64,000 nt of DNA from Vibrio sp. 99-8-1 (GTDB lineage Bacteria > Pseudomonadota > Gammaproteobacteria > Enterobacterales > Vibrionaceae): NCBI RefSeq assembly GCF_013114595.1, contig NZ_VTXE01000021.1, forward strand, positions 1-64,000. The letters run 5' to 3'. The notes beneath the pieces are model-generated. The model did no database searches. It was not told the origin of the DNA and saw only the letters and a program-made list of their open reading frames with translations. A program made the translations under genes and the position numbers. Shown here piece after piece: positions 1 through 10,800 of the stretch; the stretch's first letter is position 1, and every line of letters begins with the position of its first letter.

Positions 1-88
1 CGGGGTTGGCTTCAGCCGCTGCGATAGCAGTACGAAGACCGGCGCCGCCAGCGCCGATGACCGCGATATCTGTGGTTATGGTTTTCAC
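1..88 (-). CDS. frdA: Fumarate reductase flavoprotein subunit, N-terminus only
   Basis: Only the first 29 codons are inside the window; the gene runs off the left edge. The translation begins MKTITTDIAVIGAGGAGLR and continues TAIAAAEANP, which holds the Rossmann GxGxxG FAD-binding motif and matches the usual FrdA start. FrdA is the FAD-bearing catalytic subunit of membrane-bound quinol:fumarate reductase, the terminal enzyme of fumarate respiration. The start is GTG at 88, preceded by GGAGG (99-95) at 6-nt spacing. The next upstream gene is a CitT/TtdT-type antiporter, which fits fumarate respiration with dicarboxylate exchange. A succinate dehydrogenase flavoprotein is the main alternative, but the start resembles FrdA more closely. 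Confidence 0.85.
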   Translation of the reverse strand, partial: MKTITTDIAVIGAGGAGLRTAIAAAEANP

Positions 89-184
89 AGTTATCCTCCA
101 GTGTATTTAATTGTTTTTGGTTCTTATGAATATAAAACGGCAAAATGAGCGTATGTATATTTATTCAACGAATATTGTGTTCTC

Positions 185-219
185 AAAAAAGCCGACAAAG
201 TCGTTGGGGCAATGTCGGC
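185..219 (-). terminator. Rho-independent terminator after the antiporter gene
   Basis: GCCGACA (191-197) pairs with TGTCGGC (213-219) around a 15-nt loop. On the minus strand the stem is followed at once by TTTTTT (190-185). It lies between the antiporter stop and frdA, so the two genes are probably separate transcription units. Confidence 0.8.
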
Positions 220-266
220 AAAAGTATGAGTCTGTATTTTATTATTATAAGAATTTGTAAAATCGG

Positions 267-1757
267 TTACATAATACCCAGTACATTCCACCAGATAAGG
301 CCAACAATCATAAAGAGAATGGCACCACTAATGGAAATAACTAAGCCTGTCTTCATCCATTCGCTATCGGTATGGTAACCGTAGCCAATAAGTAACGGGT
401 TACGTGCGTGGCTATAAGTACTCAAGTTACAACCTAGGTTTGTAATACCCGCGACAGCCAATACAGAAATAAGTGGTGATACACCCAATCCCATCAACGC
501 GCCAATAATTACAGGACCAAGTGCCACAACCTTAGCGGTTCCAGACGCAAAGAAGTAAGCTGTAAATAGGTAGAAACCCATCATAGCGACTAAGAACATA
601 GTGGCACTCGCATCACCCATGCCACTAGCTAGTGCATCAGAGACAAGGTTACCCACCCAGCCCGTAAAGCCTAATGTTTTTAGCTTACTCGCCATTCCCA
701 TCAGTACGGCAAACCAGATCAATGTATCCCAAGCGCCTTTTTCCGACTTGATATCATTCCAGCTTAATACGCCCATTAGCAGCAATGCTGATAGCCCTAC
801 AAATGCCGACGTAGTTGAGTGTAGTCCTAAAGTTTTTCCGCCAACCCACATAACAATGAGGCCAACAAATACGCTGACTAACTTCCACTCACTTAAAGTC
901 ATCGCACCCATTTTCTTCAACTCACCCTTGGCGAATTCCGGCGCTTCTGGTGTCTCTTTTGTTTCTGGTGAAATAACGCGATACAGCACATAAGGTGTGA
1001 CTAGCAGCAAACATAACGCAGGAAGCAGCAAATAAAGCGCCCAGTCCGCGAAGGTTAATGTAATACCGGCAACAGTAGAAGCGATGCCTACTAGCGCAAG
1101 GTTTCCTGCAAAGCCAGTTTGAAAACCGATAGCAGACGCATCATTCATCGCACTGGCGCTCGAGATTAAGTACTTACCCAGTTTTTTATCTGACTTATTG
1201 ATGGTCTTAGCTAGCGAGTCAGCAATAGGCGAAACAATGGCAGATCGAGCTGTATTACTTGGTGTTGCTGGTGCAATAAGAAAATCAGCAATACCTAGAC
1301 AGTACGCGACTCTTAATGAAGATTTACCAAATTTACTTAGCAATAACAGAGCAATACGACGCCCTAGTCCTGTTTTAGTAAATGCTCGCGCTATCATAAA
1401 GGCAATAATAATCAACCAGATAAGGGCGTTATCAAAATGGCTTAGTGAGCTGATTATTGCTTGTTTCGCGCCGGCTTCACCGCCAGGTCTGGTTACTGCG
1501 TATACCGCTAGGCTAATTACTGCTACTGCACCTGTCGGCAGTACATTCGCCACAATCGCGGCTATGGTTGCAATAAAGATGATGGCTGTGTGGTATGCGG
1601 GCAACTCTAATCCAGCAGGAGGAGTAAATTGCCACATGACAATGCTAATTATAATAATTAGCGCGAGAGGAATAGTTTTCGCGACAATAAATGGTTCGCT
1701 ATCTTGACTATTGCGAAGTATATTTCCCGGTGTTGGTTTTGCTACAGTCTGATTCAT
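267..1757 (-). CDS. CitT/TtdT-type dicarboxylate or citrate:succinate antiporter
   Basis: Polytopic inner-membrane carrier of the divalent anion:Na+ symporter (DASS) superfamily, 496 residues, close to E. coli CitT and TtdT (487). About 12-14 hydrophobic segments follow a soluble N-terminus of roughly 30 residues. The first substrate motif is the CitT-type PATPSNTARS; later small-residue-rich helices include a second motif near SGTAKVVALGP. CitT and TtdT exchange citrate or tartrate for succinate. Placed beside frdA and opposite a LysR gene, it plausibly imports a di- or tricarboxylate and exports the succinate made by fumarate reductase. The exact substrate cannot be read from sequence. ATG start; its own terminator follows the stop. 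Confidence 0.8.
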   Translation of the reverse strand: MNQTVAKPTPGNILRNSQDSEPFIVAKTIPLALIIIISIVMWQFTPPAGLELPAYHTAIIFIATIAAIVANVLPTGAVAVISLAVYAVTRPGGEAGAKQAIISSLSHFDNALIWLIIIAFMIARAFTKTGLGRRIALLLLSKFGKSSLRVAYCLGIADFLIAPATPSNTARSAIVSPIADSLAKTINKSDKKLGKYLISSASAMNDASAIGFQTGFAGNLALVGIASTVAGITLTFADWALYLLLPALCLLLVTPYVLYRVISPETKETPEAPEFAKGELKKMGAMTLSEWKLVSVFVGLIVMWVGGKTLGLHSTTSAFVGLSALLLMGVLSWNDIKSEKGAWDTLIWFAVLMGMASKLKTLGFTGWVGNLVSDALASGMGDASATMFLVAMMGFYLFTAYFFASGTAKVVALGPVIIGALMGLGVSPLISVLAVAGITNLGCNLSTYSHARNPLLIGYGYHTDSEWMKTGLVISISGAILFMIVGLIWWNVLGIM

Positions 1758-2293
1758 AGTTCTAGCATCCAGGTTAAATAAATTAAACCGCCAGAAAAGA
1801 GCTACTGGCTTCTATTTTGTTTTTGTTAGTGACATATGCATATCATCTAACGCAAACATAAACCCGAGTGATACTTTCAACAATTTCAATTAAACCAAGT
1901 ACAGTTGCGCTATTTGCATCTATACTTTTTCACAGCATTTCGTTAACATAACCACACAAAATAAATGGAATATAAAGCAAACAAAAACAACAGGTTACAT
2001 AACAACTTACCTTGTGTTATTTTGTATATTACAAAGATGAAAACTTTATATTTACATTGTGACTTACAACATAGATTTATAATTTTGCGATTCAGCGCAT
2101 ATTTCATATATTAAGAACCGCATAAATTTTTGCTATTTAAGTAGCTATAAATGGATTGCAATTGCTATGATATATAATTTAATAAATAGAACGATGTGAT
2201 CGTTGGCAGGCTTTTTTAGATAAGAGATATCGAGATCGTCATAATATAAAAAATGCCCTTAAGAAAGAGCATTTTTTATTCATTAGTTAGAGG
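1758..2293. other. Intergenic region upstream of the antiporter
   Basis: 536 bp of AT-rich DNA with no credible ORF. It should hold the antiporter promoter and possibly LysR T-N11-A sites. GCCAG/CTGGC (near 1792-1811) forms a small hairpin in the leader. The lysR terminator is at the right end. No convincing CRP or FNR site was seen. Confidence 0.5.
2248..2277 (-). terminator. Terminator downstream of lysR
   Basis: AAAAAATGC (2248-2256) pairs with GCATTTTTT (2269-2277). An inner CTT/AAG stem lies within, with one mismatch. The symmetrical A/T tracts make it potentially bidirectional; it sits 17 bp after the lysR stop. Confidence 0.8.
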
Positions 2294-3196
2294 TTAATAA
2301 CCGTATTTAGTGCAGTACTCTTTAGAAACCACCTCTATTTGTTGTTTAAATATTTTTGTTGCTTCACTCAATTCGAAATCCTTCGGCTCAAAGAAAGCAA
2401 AATCAAATCGAAAATCAGTTTTCAAAGGAACAATTGATACGCTATTTTCTCCCATACTATGAGCAGCTAAAGGATCACCTAATGTAAAACCATAACCTGA
2501 CGCTACAATGCTGCATGCGTGAAATGAGCTGGCGACCTCTACCACAGGTTTGATGGGTCGACCTTCTGCATGGAATAGATTGGCTATGTTCTGTGCTAAA
2601 AATGTGTCATTGATTAAAGTAATGAGAGGCAAGTCATCAAGCTCAGCCAACGTGAGTTCTGAGCGCTTTGATAGTGGATGGTTATACGGAAGAATGACCA
2701 CCGTCGGCAATGAACAAAAAGTCTTTGTCACTATAGCTGGGTGTTCAGCCGGTACTCTGCCTAATCCAATATTAAATTGAAAACCGGCCACCCACTTTTC
2801 TAGCGTGCGCATAGCTTGAATATCAACATGGATCTTAGCATCTTGATGTTGCTGGCAGATCTGCGCCACCGCAGGAGAGATAATATGGCGTACTAATCTC
2901 GGGATACCAATAACTCTAAGCTGAGTTTTATCAGTACGTTTTATATCTTCGACGATATCGGGGATTTCATCGAGTCCGTATAAGATACGGCGAATTTCTT
3001 TATAGAACTCATCACCTTTAGCAGTAGGTTTTAAATTTCTTTTTTCCCTTGAAAACAGTTTAAAACCAATTTGACCTTCCAGTTGGCTAATTTGGCGACT
3101 TGCTGCAGACTCACTAAGACAGTGATGATCTGCCGCTTTTGCAAGGGAACCTTGCTTCATTATGGTAGCGAATATTTGTAAAGACTTTAAGTTCAT
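2294..3196 (-). CDS. LysR-family transcriptional regulator
   Basis: 300 residues, standard LysR length. The N-terminal winged HTH (about 1-60) begins MNLKSLQIFATIMKQGSLA and contains the typical SESAASRQISQLE recognition helix. Residues 90-290 form the effector-binding domain, with VIGIPRLVRHIISPAV at its start. LysR regulators usually bind a small metabolite of the pathway they control. This one lies between two dicarboxylate transporter genes on the same strand, so regulation of the downstream CitT/TtdT-type antiporter (500-bp leader) or the upstream INDY-type symporter is likely. That is inference from position. A terminator follows its stop. Confidence 0.85.
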   Translation of the reverse strand: MNLKSLQIFATIMKQGSLAKAADHHCLSESAASRQISQLEGQIGFKLFSREKRNLKPTAKGDEFYKEIRRILYGLDEIPDIVEDIKRTDKTQLRVIGIPRLVRHIISPAVAQICQQHQDAKIHVDIQAMRTLEKWVAGFQFNIGLGRVPAEHPAIVTKTFCSLPTVVILPYNHPLSKRSELTLAELDDLPLITLINDTFLAQNIANLFHAEGRPIKPVVEVASSFHACSIVASGYGFTLGDPLAAHSMGENSVSIVPLKTDFRFDFAFFEPKDFELSEATKIFKQQIEVVSKEYCTKYGY

Positions 3197-3343
3197 CGCG
3201 GATTACTCAATATTATGTCTGGATAGTAGAGGTAGAGATACCTATTAAGTTAATCATAAACAGGATCAATACGTCGTATACAATTACTAACAGCATGACC
3301 ACCATCATCTATTTTGCTAGTTTTTCTATATAAAGCGTAAAGC

Positions 3344-3378
3344 ACAACGGCAACACTACAACTCTGTGTTGCCGTTGT
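3344..3378 (-). terminator. Strong hairpin between the INDY symporter and lysR
   Basis: A perfect 13-bp stem, ACAACGGCAACAC (3344-3356) with GTGTTGCCGTTGT (3366-3378), with a 9-nt loop. It lies 41 bp beyond the symporter stop. No uninterrupted U tract follows on the minus strand, so it may be a weak terminator or an mRNA 3'-end stabiliser. Confidence 0.5.
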
Positions 3379-3418
3379 GTGACACTAGCTCAATGGCAAT
3401 CGGCAATTTATGACTCTG

Positions 3419-4798
3419 TTACCACAATAAATAGGAAAGAATACTAATAGCGATAATACAGACGATGTTAAGAATAAAACCTGTTCTCATCATGTCAGAC
3501 TGAGTAATGTACCCAGAACCAAATACGATTGCATTAGGCGGTGTGGCGACAGGTAGCATAAATGCGCAAGAAGCCGACACAGCAATTAACGCGGATAAAA
3601 TTACAGGAGATACACCCATAGCTTCAGCAATAGAAGCAAACACAGGAACCAATAACGCTGCACTAGCAGTGTTACTAGCGAATTCAGTAAGGAATACAAC
3701 AAAAGCCACCACCGAGATTATCGTTATCATTAGTCCAGCAGAGCTTAAAAAATCACTCAAACTATGAGCCAGAAATAGACTGGTACCAGAGGTTTTTAAT
3801 ACGTTGCTTAAACATATACCGCCGCCAAACAACATCAGAACCCCCCAGTCAGTGGATCTCTCAATGTCCTTCCACTCAACCACTCTAGATACGCCAAGCA
3901 TTATCATTGCTGACACCGCAACTAAAGTATCTAACTTGCTTACACCGCCTAACATGGCATTGATCGGTTTACTGAACATCCATAGCAAAACAGTAATAAC
4001 AAAGATAACTAAGGTGATTTTTTTCTGATTGTTCCACACTAACTCATCGCTCTTTATCTCGAAGGTGTGGTTTAGGTTAGGTTTTAGTTTGATATAGAGG
4101 ATAAATACCGACAATGGCAACAGCATAATTGTCATCGGCACGCCGTAGCTCATCCACTCAGTAAAGCTCAGTCCAACTTCAGCTGCTGCAATTGCGTTTG
4201 GCGGACTGCCTACAATGGTGGCAATACCGCCAATACTGGCACAATACGCTATTCCCAATAAAACAAAAACATAGGTATTCCTCTCTTTCTCTGCATTAAC
4301 CTTTTGCAGTATGCCAAGCACCATAGGTAGCATCATTGCCGTGGTTGCGGTGTTGCTGATCCACATAGATAGGACAGCTGTCACGCCAAACAACATTAAC
4401 GTTGCCACCGACATACGCCCCTTCGCTATGACTAAGACCTTATTTGCAATCGCTTGGTCTAATCCTTGGCGGTGAAGCGCCGCAGCCAAAGCAAATCCGG
4501 CGAGGAACAGAAATATAATTGGATCAGAAAAACTGCTTAGGGCTTTTGCTGTATCAAAAACCCCAAGAACAACCGCTAGAATAGGAACCAATATTGCTGA
4601 CATACTCACATCAATCGCTTCAGTAAGCCAAAGTATCGCAATAAAAATTAACAGACTTAAACCTGTTACTATATTTTCTTCAAATGGTAAAAAATTTAGT
4701 AGTAAAATAAAGAGCAATACATCTAAAAAAAATATTATGGTTTTTTTATTTGTTCCCGTTCGTTCTTGGTTATTTATAGTAAGGCTGTGCGCAGACAT
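3419..4798 (-). CDS. SLC13/INDY-type Na+:dicarboxylate symporter
   Basis: About 459 residues, nearly the same length as Vibrio cholerae VcINDY. It carries both signature SNT motifs of the family, [12 protein letters not shown] in the first half and [12 protein letters not shown] in the second. It also has the paired [10 protein letters not shown] and [11 protein letters not shown] helical-hairpin motifs that line the Na+ and carboxylate sites. INDY proteins import succinate, fumarate, malate or related dicarboxylates with Na+. Two in-frame ATGs are close together; the one at 4798 has AAGGA 6 nt upstream, whereas the one at 4804 directly abuts the SD, so I chose 4798. The divergently transcribed malic enzyme suggests a malate-utilisation role. 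Confidence 0.88.
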   Translation of the reverse strand: MSAHSLTINNQERTGTNKKTIIFFLDVLLFILLLNFLPFEENIVTGLSLLIFIAILWLTEAIDVSMSAILVPILAVVLGVFDTAKALSSFSDPIIFLFLAGFALAAALHRQGLDQAIANKVLVIAKGRMSVATLMLFGVTAVLSMWISNTATTAMMLPMVLGILQKVNAEKERNTYVFVLLGIAYCASIGGIATIVGSPPNAIAAAEVGLSFTEWMSYGVPMTIMLLPLSVFILYIKLKPNLNHTFEIKSDELVWNNQKKITLVIFVITVLLWMFSKPINAMLGGVSKLDTLVAVSAMIMLGVSRVVEWKDIERSTDWGVLMLFGGGICLSNVLKTSGTSLFLAHSLSDFLSSAGLMITIISVVAFVVFLTEFASNTASAALLVPVFASIAEAMGVSPVILSALIAVSASCAFMLPVATPPNAIVFGSGYITQSDMMRTGFILNIVCIIAISILSYLLW

Positions 4799-5344
4799 AG
4801 GCATTCCTTTTGAATATAGTGTAGATAAGATCTATTCATTAATATGTAGGGTATATAAATAGATCCCTGTATGTATTTTCGGCGACATGATTAATCAACC
4901 AGCACAGTTATAACAATCACAATAAAACGGATAACCATTTCAATTTTTGCAATAGTCATAGTTTTCAGTCATCACTATCAGCTATTACTTCATACCATAC
5001 ATCACCCTATCTTATTGCTACAGTTCACTTTTCACCCTGGCGACGCCGTTTTTGTCACTTCACTAATCACAATGGAAAGCAATCAGTATTGATAAATTAA
5101 ATAGTTACTTATGAGACATAGATCTATTCATCACATTATCGGTTCGCCAGTTTTACTTTCTTATACTTCAATATTTTTGCTATTTTAGGTGGTTTTTTTG
5201 AGAACATTTAAATATAGCTTACATTAATAGCAAGAAGAATTGCAGTTATTTGAATTGTTAAAGATTGAGTTTTAATTTATCTTTCGTGAAAGTTACCAAT
5301 AATAAAAACCTTACCTTTTTACATCACATTTTTCAGAGTTTAAT
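4799..5344. other. Divergent promoter region, INDY symporter / maeA
   Basis: About 545 bp with no ORF, very AT-rich, holding both divergent promoters. No operator could be assigned with confidence. maeA has only a weak SD (AGAG) before its ATG. Confidence 0.5.
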
Positions 5345-7033
5345 ATGAACGAGAATCGTAAACCCTTATATATTCCTTATGCTGGTCCAGCGTTATTAGA
5401 ATCTCCGCTGTTAAATAAGGGCGGTGCGTTTTCCAAGAACGAACGCTCAGTCTTCAATTTGGAAGGTCTTCTGCCCGATGCAATTGAAACCATTGAAGAA
5501 CAGGCAGAACGCGCATACCAACAATTTAGTAGCTTTGAAAATGATATTGATCGCCATGTCTACTTGCGAAATATCCAAGACACTAATGAAACACTTTTTT
5601 ATCGATTAGTTCAAAACCATATCTCGGAAATGATGCCGATCATTTATACCCCTACGGTTGGCACCGCCTGTGAGCGTTTTTCTAGCATCTACAGACGTGC
5701 ACGAGGGTTAATTATCTCCTACCCTAATCGGGATAGAATTGAAGAAATCCTCAACAATGCTACTCGACATAACGTGAAAATTATTGTGGTTACTGACGGA
5801 GAAAGAATTTTAGGGCTCGGAGATCAAGGTATTGGTGGAATGGGGATCCCGATTGGTAAACTCTCTTTATATACGGCATGTGGAGGCATCAGCCCTGCTT
5901 ACACCTTGCCCATTGTTTTAGACGCAGGAACCAACAATCCTCAACGACTCTCTGACCCTATGTATATGGGATGGCGACACCCTAGGATTTCGGGACAAGA
6001 GTATGACAAGTTTGTCGATAAATTCATTCAAGCAGTCAAAAATCGCTGGCCTGACGCCTTGGTGCAGTTTGAAGATTTTGCTCAGAAAAACGCGATGCCT
6101 TTATTAAACCGGTATAAAGACCAGTTGTGCTGTTTTAATGATGATATTCAAGGTACTGCGGCGGTTACCGTTGGCTCTCTTATCGCTGCATGTAAAGCGG
6201 CTAAGACGCTACTTAGCCAACAAACTATCGCCTTTTTAGGTGCGGGCTCCGCAGGCTGTGGCATTGCAGAAGCGATTATTGCTCAGATGGTGTCTGAGGG
6301 GATTTCTGATAAACAAGCTCGTAGCCAGATTTATATGGTCGATCGATGGGGTTTATTAACCGACGATATGCCAAATCTACTCGACTTTCAGAAAAAACTG
6401 CTCGTCAAACGCCAACGACTGACTAAATGGCAAACGGACTCAAACGAGCACTCGTTGCTAGACGTAATGAAAAATGCAAAAGCTACGGTTCTTATAGGAG
6501 TATCTGGTGCGCCAGGACTCTTTAGTGAAGAAGTGGTTAAAGAGATGCACAAGCATTGTGCACGTCCGATCATATTTCCATTGTCTAACCCTACTAGCCG
6601 AGTAGAAGCGACACCTGAAGACATTTTAAAATGGACCAATGGAAAAGCGTTAGTTGCAACAGGTAGCCCATTTGATCCGGTTCAACTTGATAATAGAAGT
6701 ATTACCATTGCTCAATGCAATAACAGCTACATATTCCCTGGTATTGGTTTAGGTGTTCTGGCATCTGGGGCCAAACGGATTACGAATGAAATGTTAATGG
6801 AATCTAGCCGCGCATTAGCGGACTGCTCTCCGCTCGCCATCAATGGCTTTGGCGCTCTTTTACCATCATTAGAAAAAATAAGAGAAGTCTCTATTCAAAT
6901 CGCATTTGCTGTTGCTAAAAAAGCCATGGAACAAAATTACGCGGCGGTACTCAGCGACGAGAAGTTGATGGATAAAATTGTCGCTAATTTCTGGACCGCC
7001 AACTATCGTGATTACAAGCGCACTTCTTATTAA
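5345..7033 (+). CDS. maeA: NAD-dependent malic enzyme
   Basis: Oxidative decarboxylation of L-malate to pyruvate and CO2 with reduction of NAD+. It is 562 residues against 565 for E. coli MaeA. Visible motifs are [15 protein letters not shown] in the N-domain (family catalytic Tyr), the divalent-metal ED motif in [25 protein letters not shown], and the dinucleotide-binding [15 protein letters not shown]. The C-terminal FALSNPTSR-type motif appears here as [16 protein letters not shown]. Divergent from the dicarboxylate symporter, so malate or fumarate brought in by that carrier may be channelled to pyruvate. A strong terminator follows. Confidence 0.95.
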   Translation: MNENRKPLYIPYAGPALLESPLLNKGGAFSKNERSVFNLEGLLPDAIETIEEQAERAYQQFSSFENDIDRHVYLRNIQDTNETLFYRLVQNHISEMMPIIYTPTVGTACERFSSIYRRARGLIISYPNRDRIEEILNNATRHNVKIIVVTDGERILGLGDQGIGGMGIPIGKLSLYTACGGISPAYTLPIVLDAGTNNPQRLSDPMYMGWRHPRISGQEYDKFVDKFIQAVKNRWPDALVQFEDFAQKNAMPLLNRYKDQLCCFNDDIQGTAAVTVGSLIAACKAAKTLLSQQTIAFLGAGSAGCGIAEAIIAQMVSEGISDKQARSQIYMVDRWGLLTDDMPNLLDFQKKLLVKRQRLTKWQTDSNEHSLLDVMKNAKATVLIGVSGAPGLFSEEVVKEMHKHCARPIIFPLSNPTSRVEATPEDILKWTNGKALVATGSPFDPVQLDNRSITIAQCNNSYIFPGIGLGVLASGAKRITNEMLMESSRALADCSPLAINGFGALLPSLEKIREVSIQIAFAVAKKAMEQNYAAVLSDEKLMDKIVANFWTANYRDYKRTSY

Positions 7034-7110
7034 GCTACATACTCAAAAGACCTTAAGATGAAGCGCTTGATCTAAAGGTCACTTGATAAATAAAAATAAT
7101 TCCCTTCCTT

Positions 7111-7140
7111 GGGTTCTCCTAAAAAAAGAACCCTTTTTTT
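7111..7140 (+). terminator. Rho-independent terminator after maeA
   Basis: GGGTTCT (7111-7117) and AGAACCC (7127-7133) form the stem. It is followed by TTTTTTT on the plus strand. Confidence 0.9.
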
Positions 7141-7168
7141 AGCAATGACCACGCATATCGGTTCATTT

Positions 7169-7783
7169 TCACACAACCATATCTTTTATCTTAATCAGCT
7201 CGACCAGTGATTTAACTTTGTACTTATCAAAAATTCTGACTTTGTAAGTGCTGACCGTTTTTGAGCTGAGCGAGAGGTTTTGTGCGATCTCTTTATTGGA
7301 CAACCCACGTATTAGATAGTTAAACACTACGGCTTCACGCTTAGATAGTTTGGTCTCTTTATCCGACATAGTATTGAATTCATTAGATTTAAACACACTA
7401 TAACCCTTTAAGATGGCCTCTACAGCTTCTCTAATATCATTCATCCCCTCGGTTTTGGTCACATAACCGTTGGCCCCTAACTTATATGCAGTTTCGGCGT
7501 ACAGAGTGGTATTATGCACGGAAACAAACAACACTTTCCCAGCATAACCATACGCTTTTGCTCTACGTAAAAATTCAAAACCATCTGAATCGACCAAATC
7601 AACATCAAGAACAATAAAATCGATATTATTCTCTTTCACCAGTTTCATCGCATCCAAGGCATTATTCGCCTCCGAGATAGAATGTGTATACTCTTTCTCA
7701 TTCAGCATATGAGAAATTGCAGCGCAGACTAACGGGTGATCATCAACGATTAAAAAGTTGACGCCATTGTTTTTAATATACAT
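7169..7783 (-). CDS. NarL/LuxR-family response regulator (EvgA/BvgA-like)
   Basis: 204 residues. The receiver domain (about 8-122) has the acidic pair DD, phosphoacceptor D60 in FIVLD, and K110 in YVTKT. The C-terminal LuxR-type HTH (about 140-200) contains LSKREAVVFNYLIRGLSNKEIA followed by SSKTVSTYK. It lies 36 bp downstream of a large BvgS/EvgS-like hybrid kinase on the same strand and is almost certainly its phosphorelay target. Target genes are unknown; the divergent HD-GYP gene on the far side of the kinase is a candidate. ATG start. Confidence 0.88.
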   Translation of the reverse strand: MYIKNNGVNFLIVDDHPLVCAAISHMLNEKEYTHSISEANNALDAMKLVKENNIDFIVLDVDLVDSDGFEFLRRAKAYGYAGKVLFVSVHNTTLYAETAYKLGANGYVTKTEGMNDIREAVEAILKGYSVFKSNEFNTMSDKETKLSKREAVVFNYLIRGLSNKEIAQNLSLSSKTVSTYKVRIFDKYKVKSLVELIKIKDMVV

Positions 7784-7819
7784 GGTTTTTCCTCATCAAA
7801 TATTCAATAAATTATACGG

Positions 7820-10800
7820 TTAGCGATTAAGCGCTTTTATTTCCTTACTTATTGCATCCATAAGGACGCTGACTTGTTTAATTACTTTCTCTCTATTCAC
7901 ATCTTGATCTATAAGTGACTCTATTTCTGTCGCTTCATCGGAAATGCTTGTTAAGCCCACTGAGATAGCGCCACCTTTGATTCTATGAACAACCTTTTTA
8001 ACAAAGGCATCGTCATAGTCGTCAATACTCGCTGCCAACACTTCCATATCGGCACTCATTGTCTGGCAAAAAATGTCACTGAACAGTGATAAGAAATCCA
8101 CTTCCTTTTTAGCTTTACTCGGTACATTTTCTAGCAGTACCTCAGCAAGATCTTGCAGGGTGTACGGCTTATATAAGATCTGTTCAAACCCTCCCTCTTC
8201 TGTTTCCAAGTTGATTCGGTTTGAAACTTCTGCCGTCATAGCAATTATTTTCTTATCATTAAATTCAGGAAGTTGTTCACGAACTTTATGGGCAAGAGAA
8301 AGGCCATCTAACTTGGGCATGTGATAATCAGTTAATAGCACATGATAATGTGACGCCGACCTTTCCAGCTCTTGATATGCTTGCTCCCCATCAGCCACTA
8401 TTTTGTACTGAACACCGAGTCTTTCTAGCTGTTGTTCAATCAATACACGGTTAATCGCGTGGTCTTCAGCCACCAATACTCGAATAGAGCGATTTTCATC
8501 AAACGTGAGGGTATTTTCTGCTGCTGATACTTCTTTTTGTCTTAGCGTATTTAGCAGTAAATCCGGATAAAAACAGGACTCAGACATCTGCAGAAGCTGT
8601 TTATGCTCATCATCCTCACAATGAGTCACATTAATTATCTCTTCATCGCAGTGAGAAATGGCTACCTTGCTGCTAACTGCATCGGCTGTTTCTTGCTGAA
8701 TGGCGTTCTCGGCAACACTTGGGTCGCCCCCCCACGTATTGAGCCAGTAATTGAGCGTCTTGTTATCCCCGAGGTAGCGCACAGAACATTTTAAAGGCAG
8801 TTTTTTGAACGGAATAGCCGCAACAACAGGAAAGCGCAGATAAACTGTCGTCCCCTTGTTAACCGTACTTTTTATCTCTAGATCGCCTTGCAATAAACTG
8901 ACTAAACTATTGACGATAGACAGGCCTAATCCTGTTCCTCCATAACTTCGTGCTATAGAGCCATCAGCCTGTTCAAACGGTTTAAAAATACTCGATAGCT
9001 TATCGGCTTCTATGCCAATGCCACTGTCTTTTATCTCTATATGCAGATAGTCGTTTTCAACGGCAATGGAAACTCGAATAGATCCCTTATCTGTAAACTT
9101 AATGGCATTCGACATTAGGTTATTGATTACCTGACTAAATCTAAGGGTATCAATATCCATAAATTCAATATTAAACGGCGTCCACTCTACTTCAAACGCC
9201 AGTTTTTTCTCTTTAGCAGCAGCCTGATGACAGCGCAATAAACTGCCGATGACTGTGTATATTTCGGTTGATGAAACATCTAAACTGAACTGATTGGCTT
9301 CAATCTTTGAAAAATCAAGCACATCATTTACCAGTAATTGCAGATTGCTGCTTGATGCATGAATATTATCGACTAAATACAGTGCCTCTTTCGAGCTGAT
9401 CTTTTGTTTTAACAGCTCCAACAACCCCAACATTCCGGCTATTGGCGTGCGAAGTTCATGACTCATATTGGCAAGAAACTGACTGCGAGCATTCATCGCT
9501 GTCTCTGCTTTTTTGTTGGCTTCTATGAGATCTATCTCTTGCTGTTTCAATACCGTTACATCTTGAAAACTCGATAATATAAAGTTCTCTTTAGTTACAG
9601 GGTTAACAATACTTTTATGCATCAAGTTAAGGTACTGAATGCGATTATGAGGTTGTTCAAGCTTAATAGTGTCACGTATTACTAAACTATCGATCATTAT
9701 TGAATAAACATCCTGCTCATCAGTTAATAGCGCTTTTGTTTCTGACTTTGAACCATAAGCTAACGAGGAAAATAACGAGCTGTTTCTTTTGTACTCTTCA
9801 TTTGTTAAGACGATATTCATATTTCTATCTCGAATAACGATCATATCAGGAAGTTCATTAATTACTTCTTGTAACCAAAGAAGTTGTTGCTTGACCCTAC
9901 CCTCAGACAGTTTTCTTAGATTAACTTGTAACTTCAAGTTCCTCAGAACTAAGACCGTGATGATAGCCACGGATAGAACTAACACGATAATAACCAGTGC
10001 AATTGAGTTAATGAAACTTTTCTCATACCCATATACAAGATCAAATTTTTTGTATGAGTTAAATAAGGATAATATTTCATTATTATCTATTACATCTATA
10101 ACGCTATTTAATGCATTTAATAACAAAGGGTTATTAGCAGACACTCCTAGTGCAACCTGGCCAATTTTATTCAAATAATCTACATTACTATCTATTTTAT
10201 ACTTATCATCTTCATTGCGAATAAGAAAACTCTTTGCTATTTGACTTGTCATAACGACCGTATTTATCACACCTTGGTCTAAATCACTTAGCATCTCTTT
10301 AGCATCTGAATATATACGTACATCGTTACCAAATTTTTCCTTCCCTCTTCTGAATGAAAAAATATTATTCCTTACCAGTACGCCCATCTTTTCATTATTC
10401 GCTCTGTTTCCTTTTTTATCCCTTAATTCCACTTTAACGTAGCTAACGTTTATATATGGTTTAGAGCTCACTATATTTTCATTTAGATCATCAAATGGTT
10501 TAACAATAGGGACAAAGTCGATATCACCTTTTTCTATCATTTCAGATATTGACTTCCCTTCATCTGAAACATATTCAAATATTAAGCCAGACCGAGCTTG
10601 AAGAAGATTAATAAAATCATAGATATAACCCGCTAAATTACCTTGTCCATCGCGATAAAACAGCGGATAAAGATTGTCATCTATCGAATAGCGAAACACC
10701 TTTCGGTGATTCATTGAACTTATCAAGCGAGATATTTTTTGATCATGCTGATGATACAGATTCTTTGTGCCGGTTAAGTCGCTTCCATCTTGTTTAAATC

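Noticed and set aside
601..1707. Plus-strand open frames of 130 and 169 residues opposite the antiporter
   Set aside because: They are antisense shadows of a clear membrane-protein gene, with low-complexity composition and no SD.
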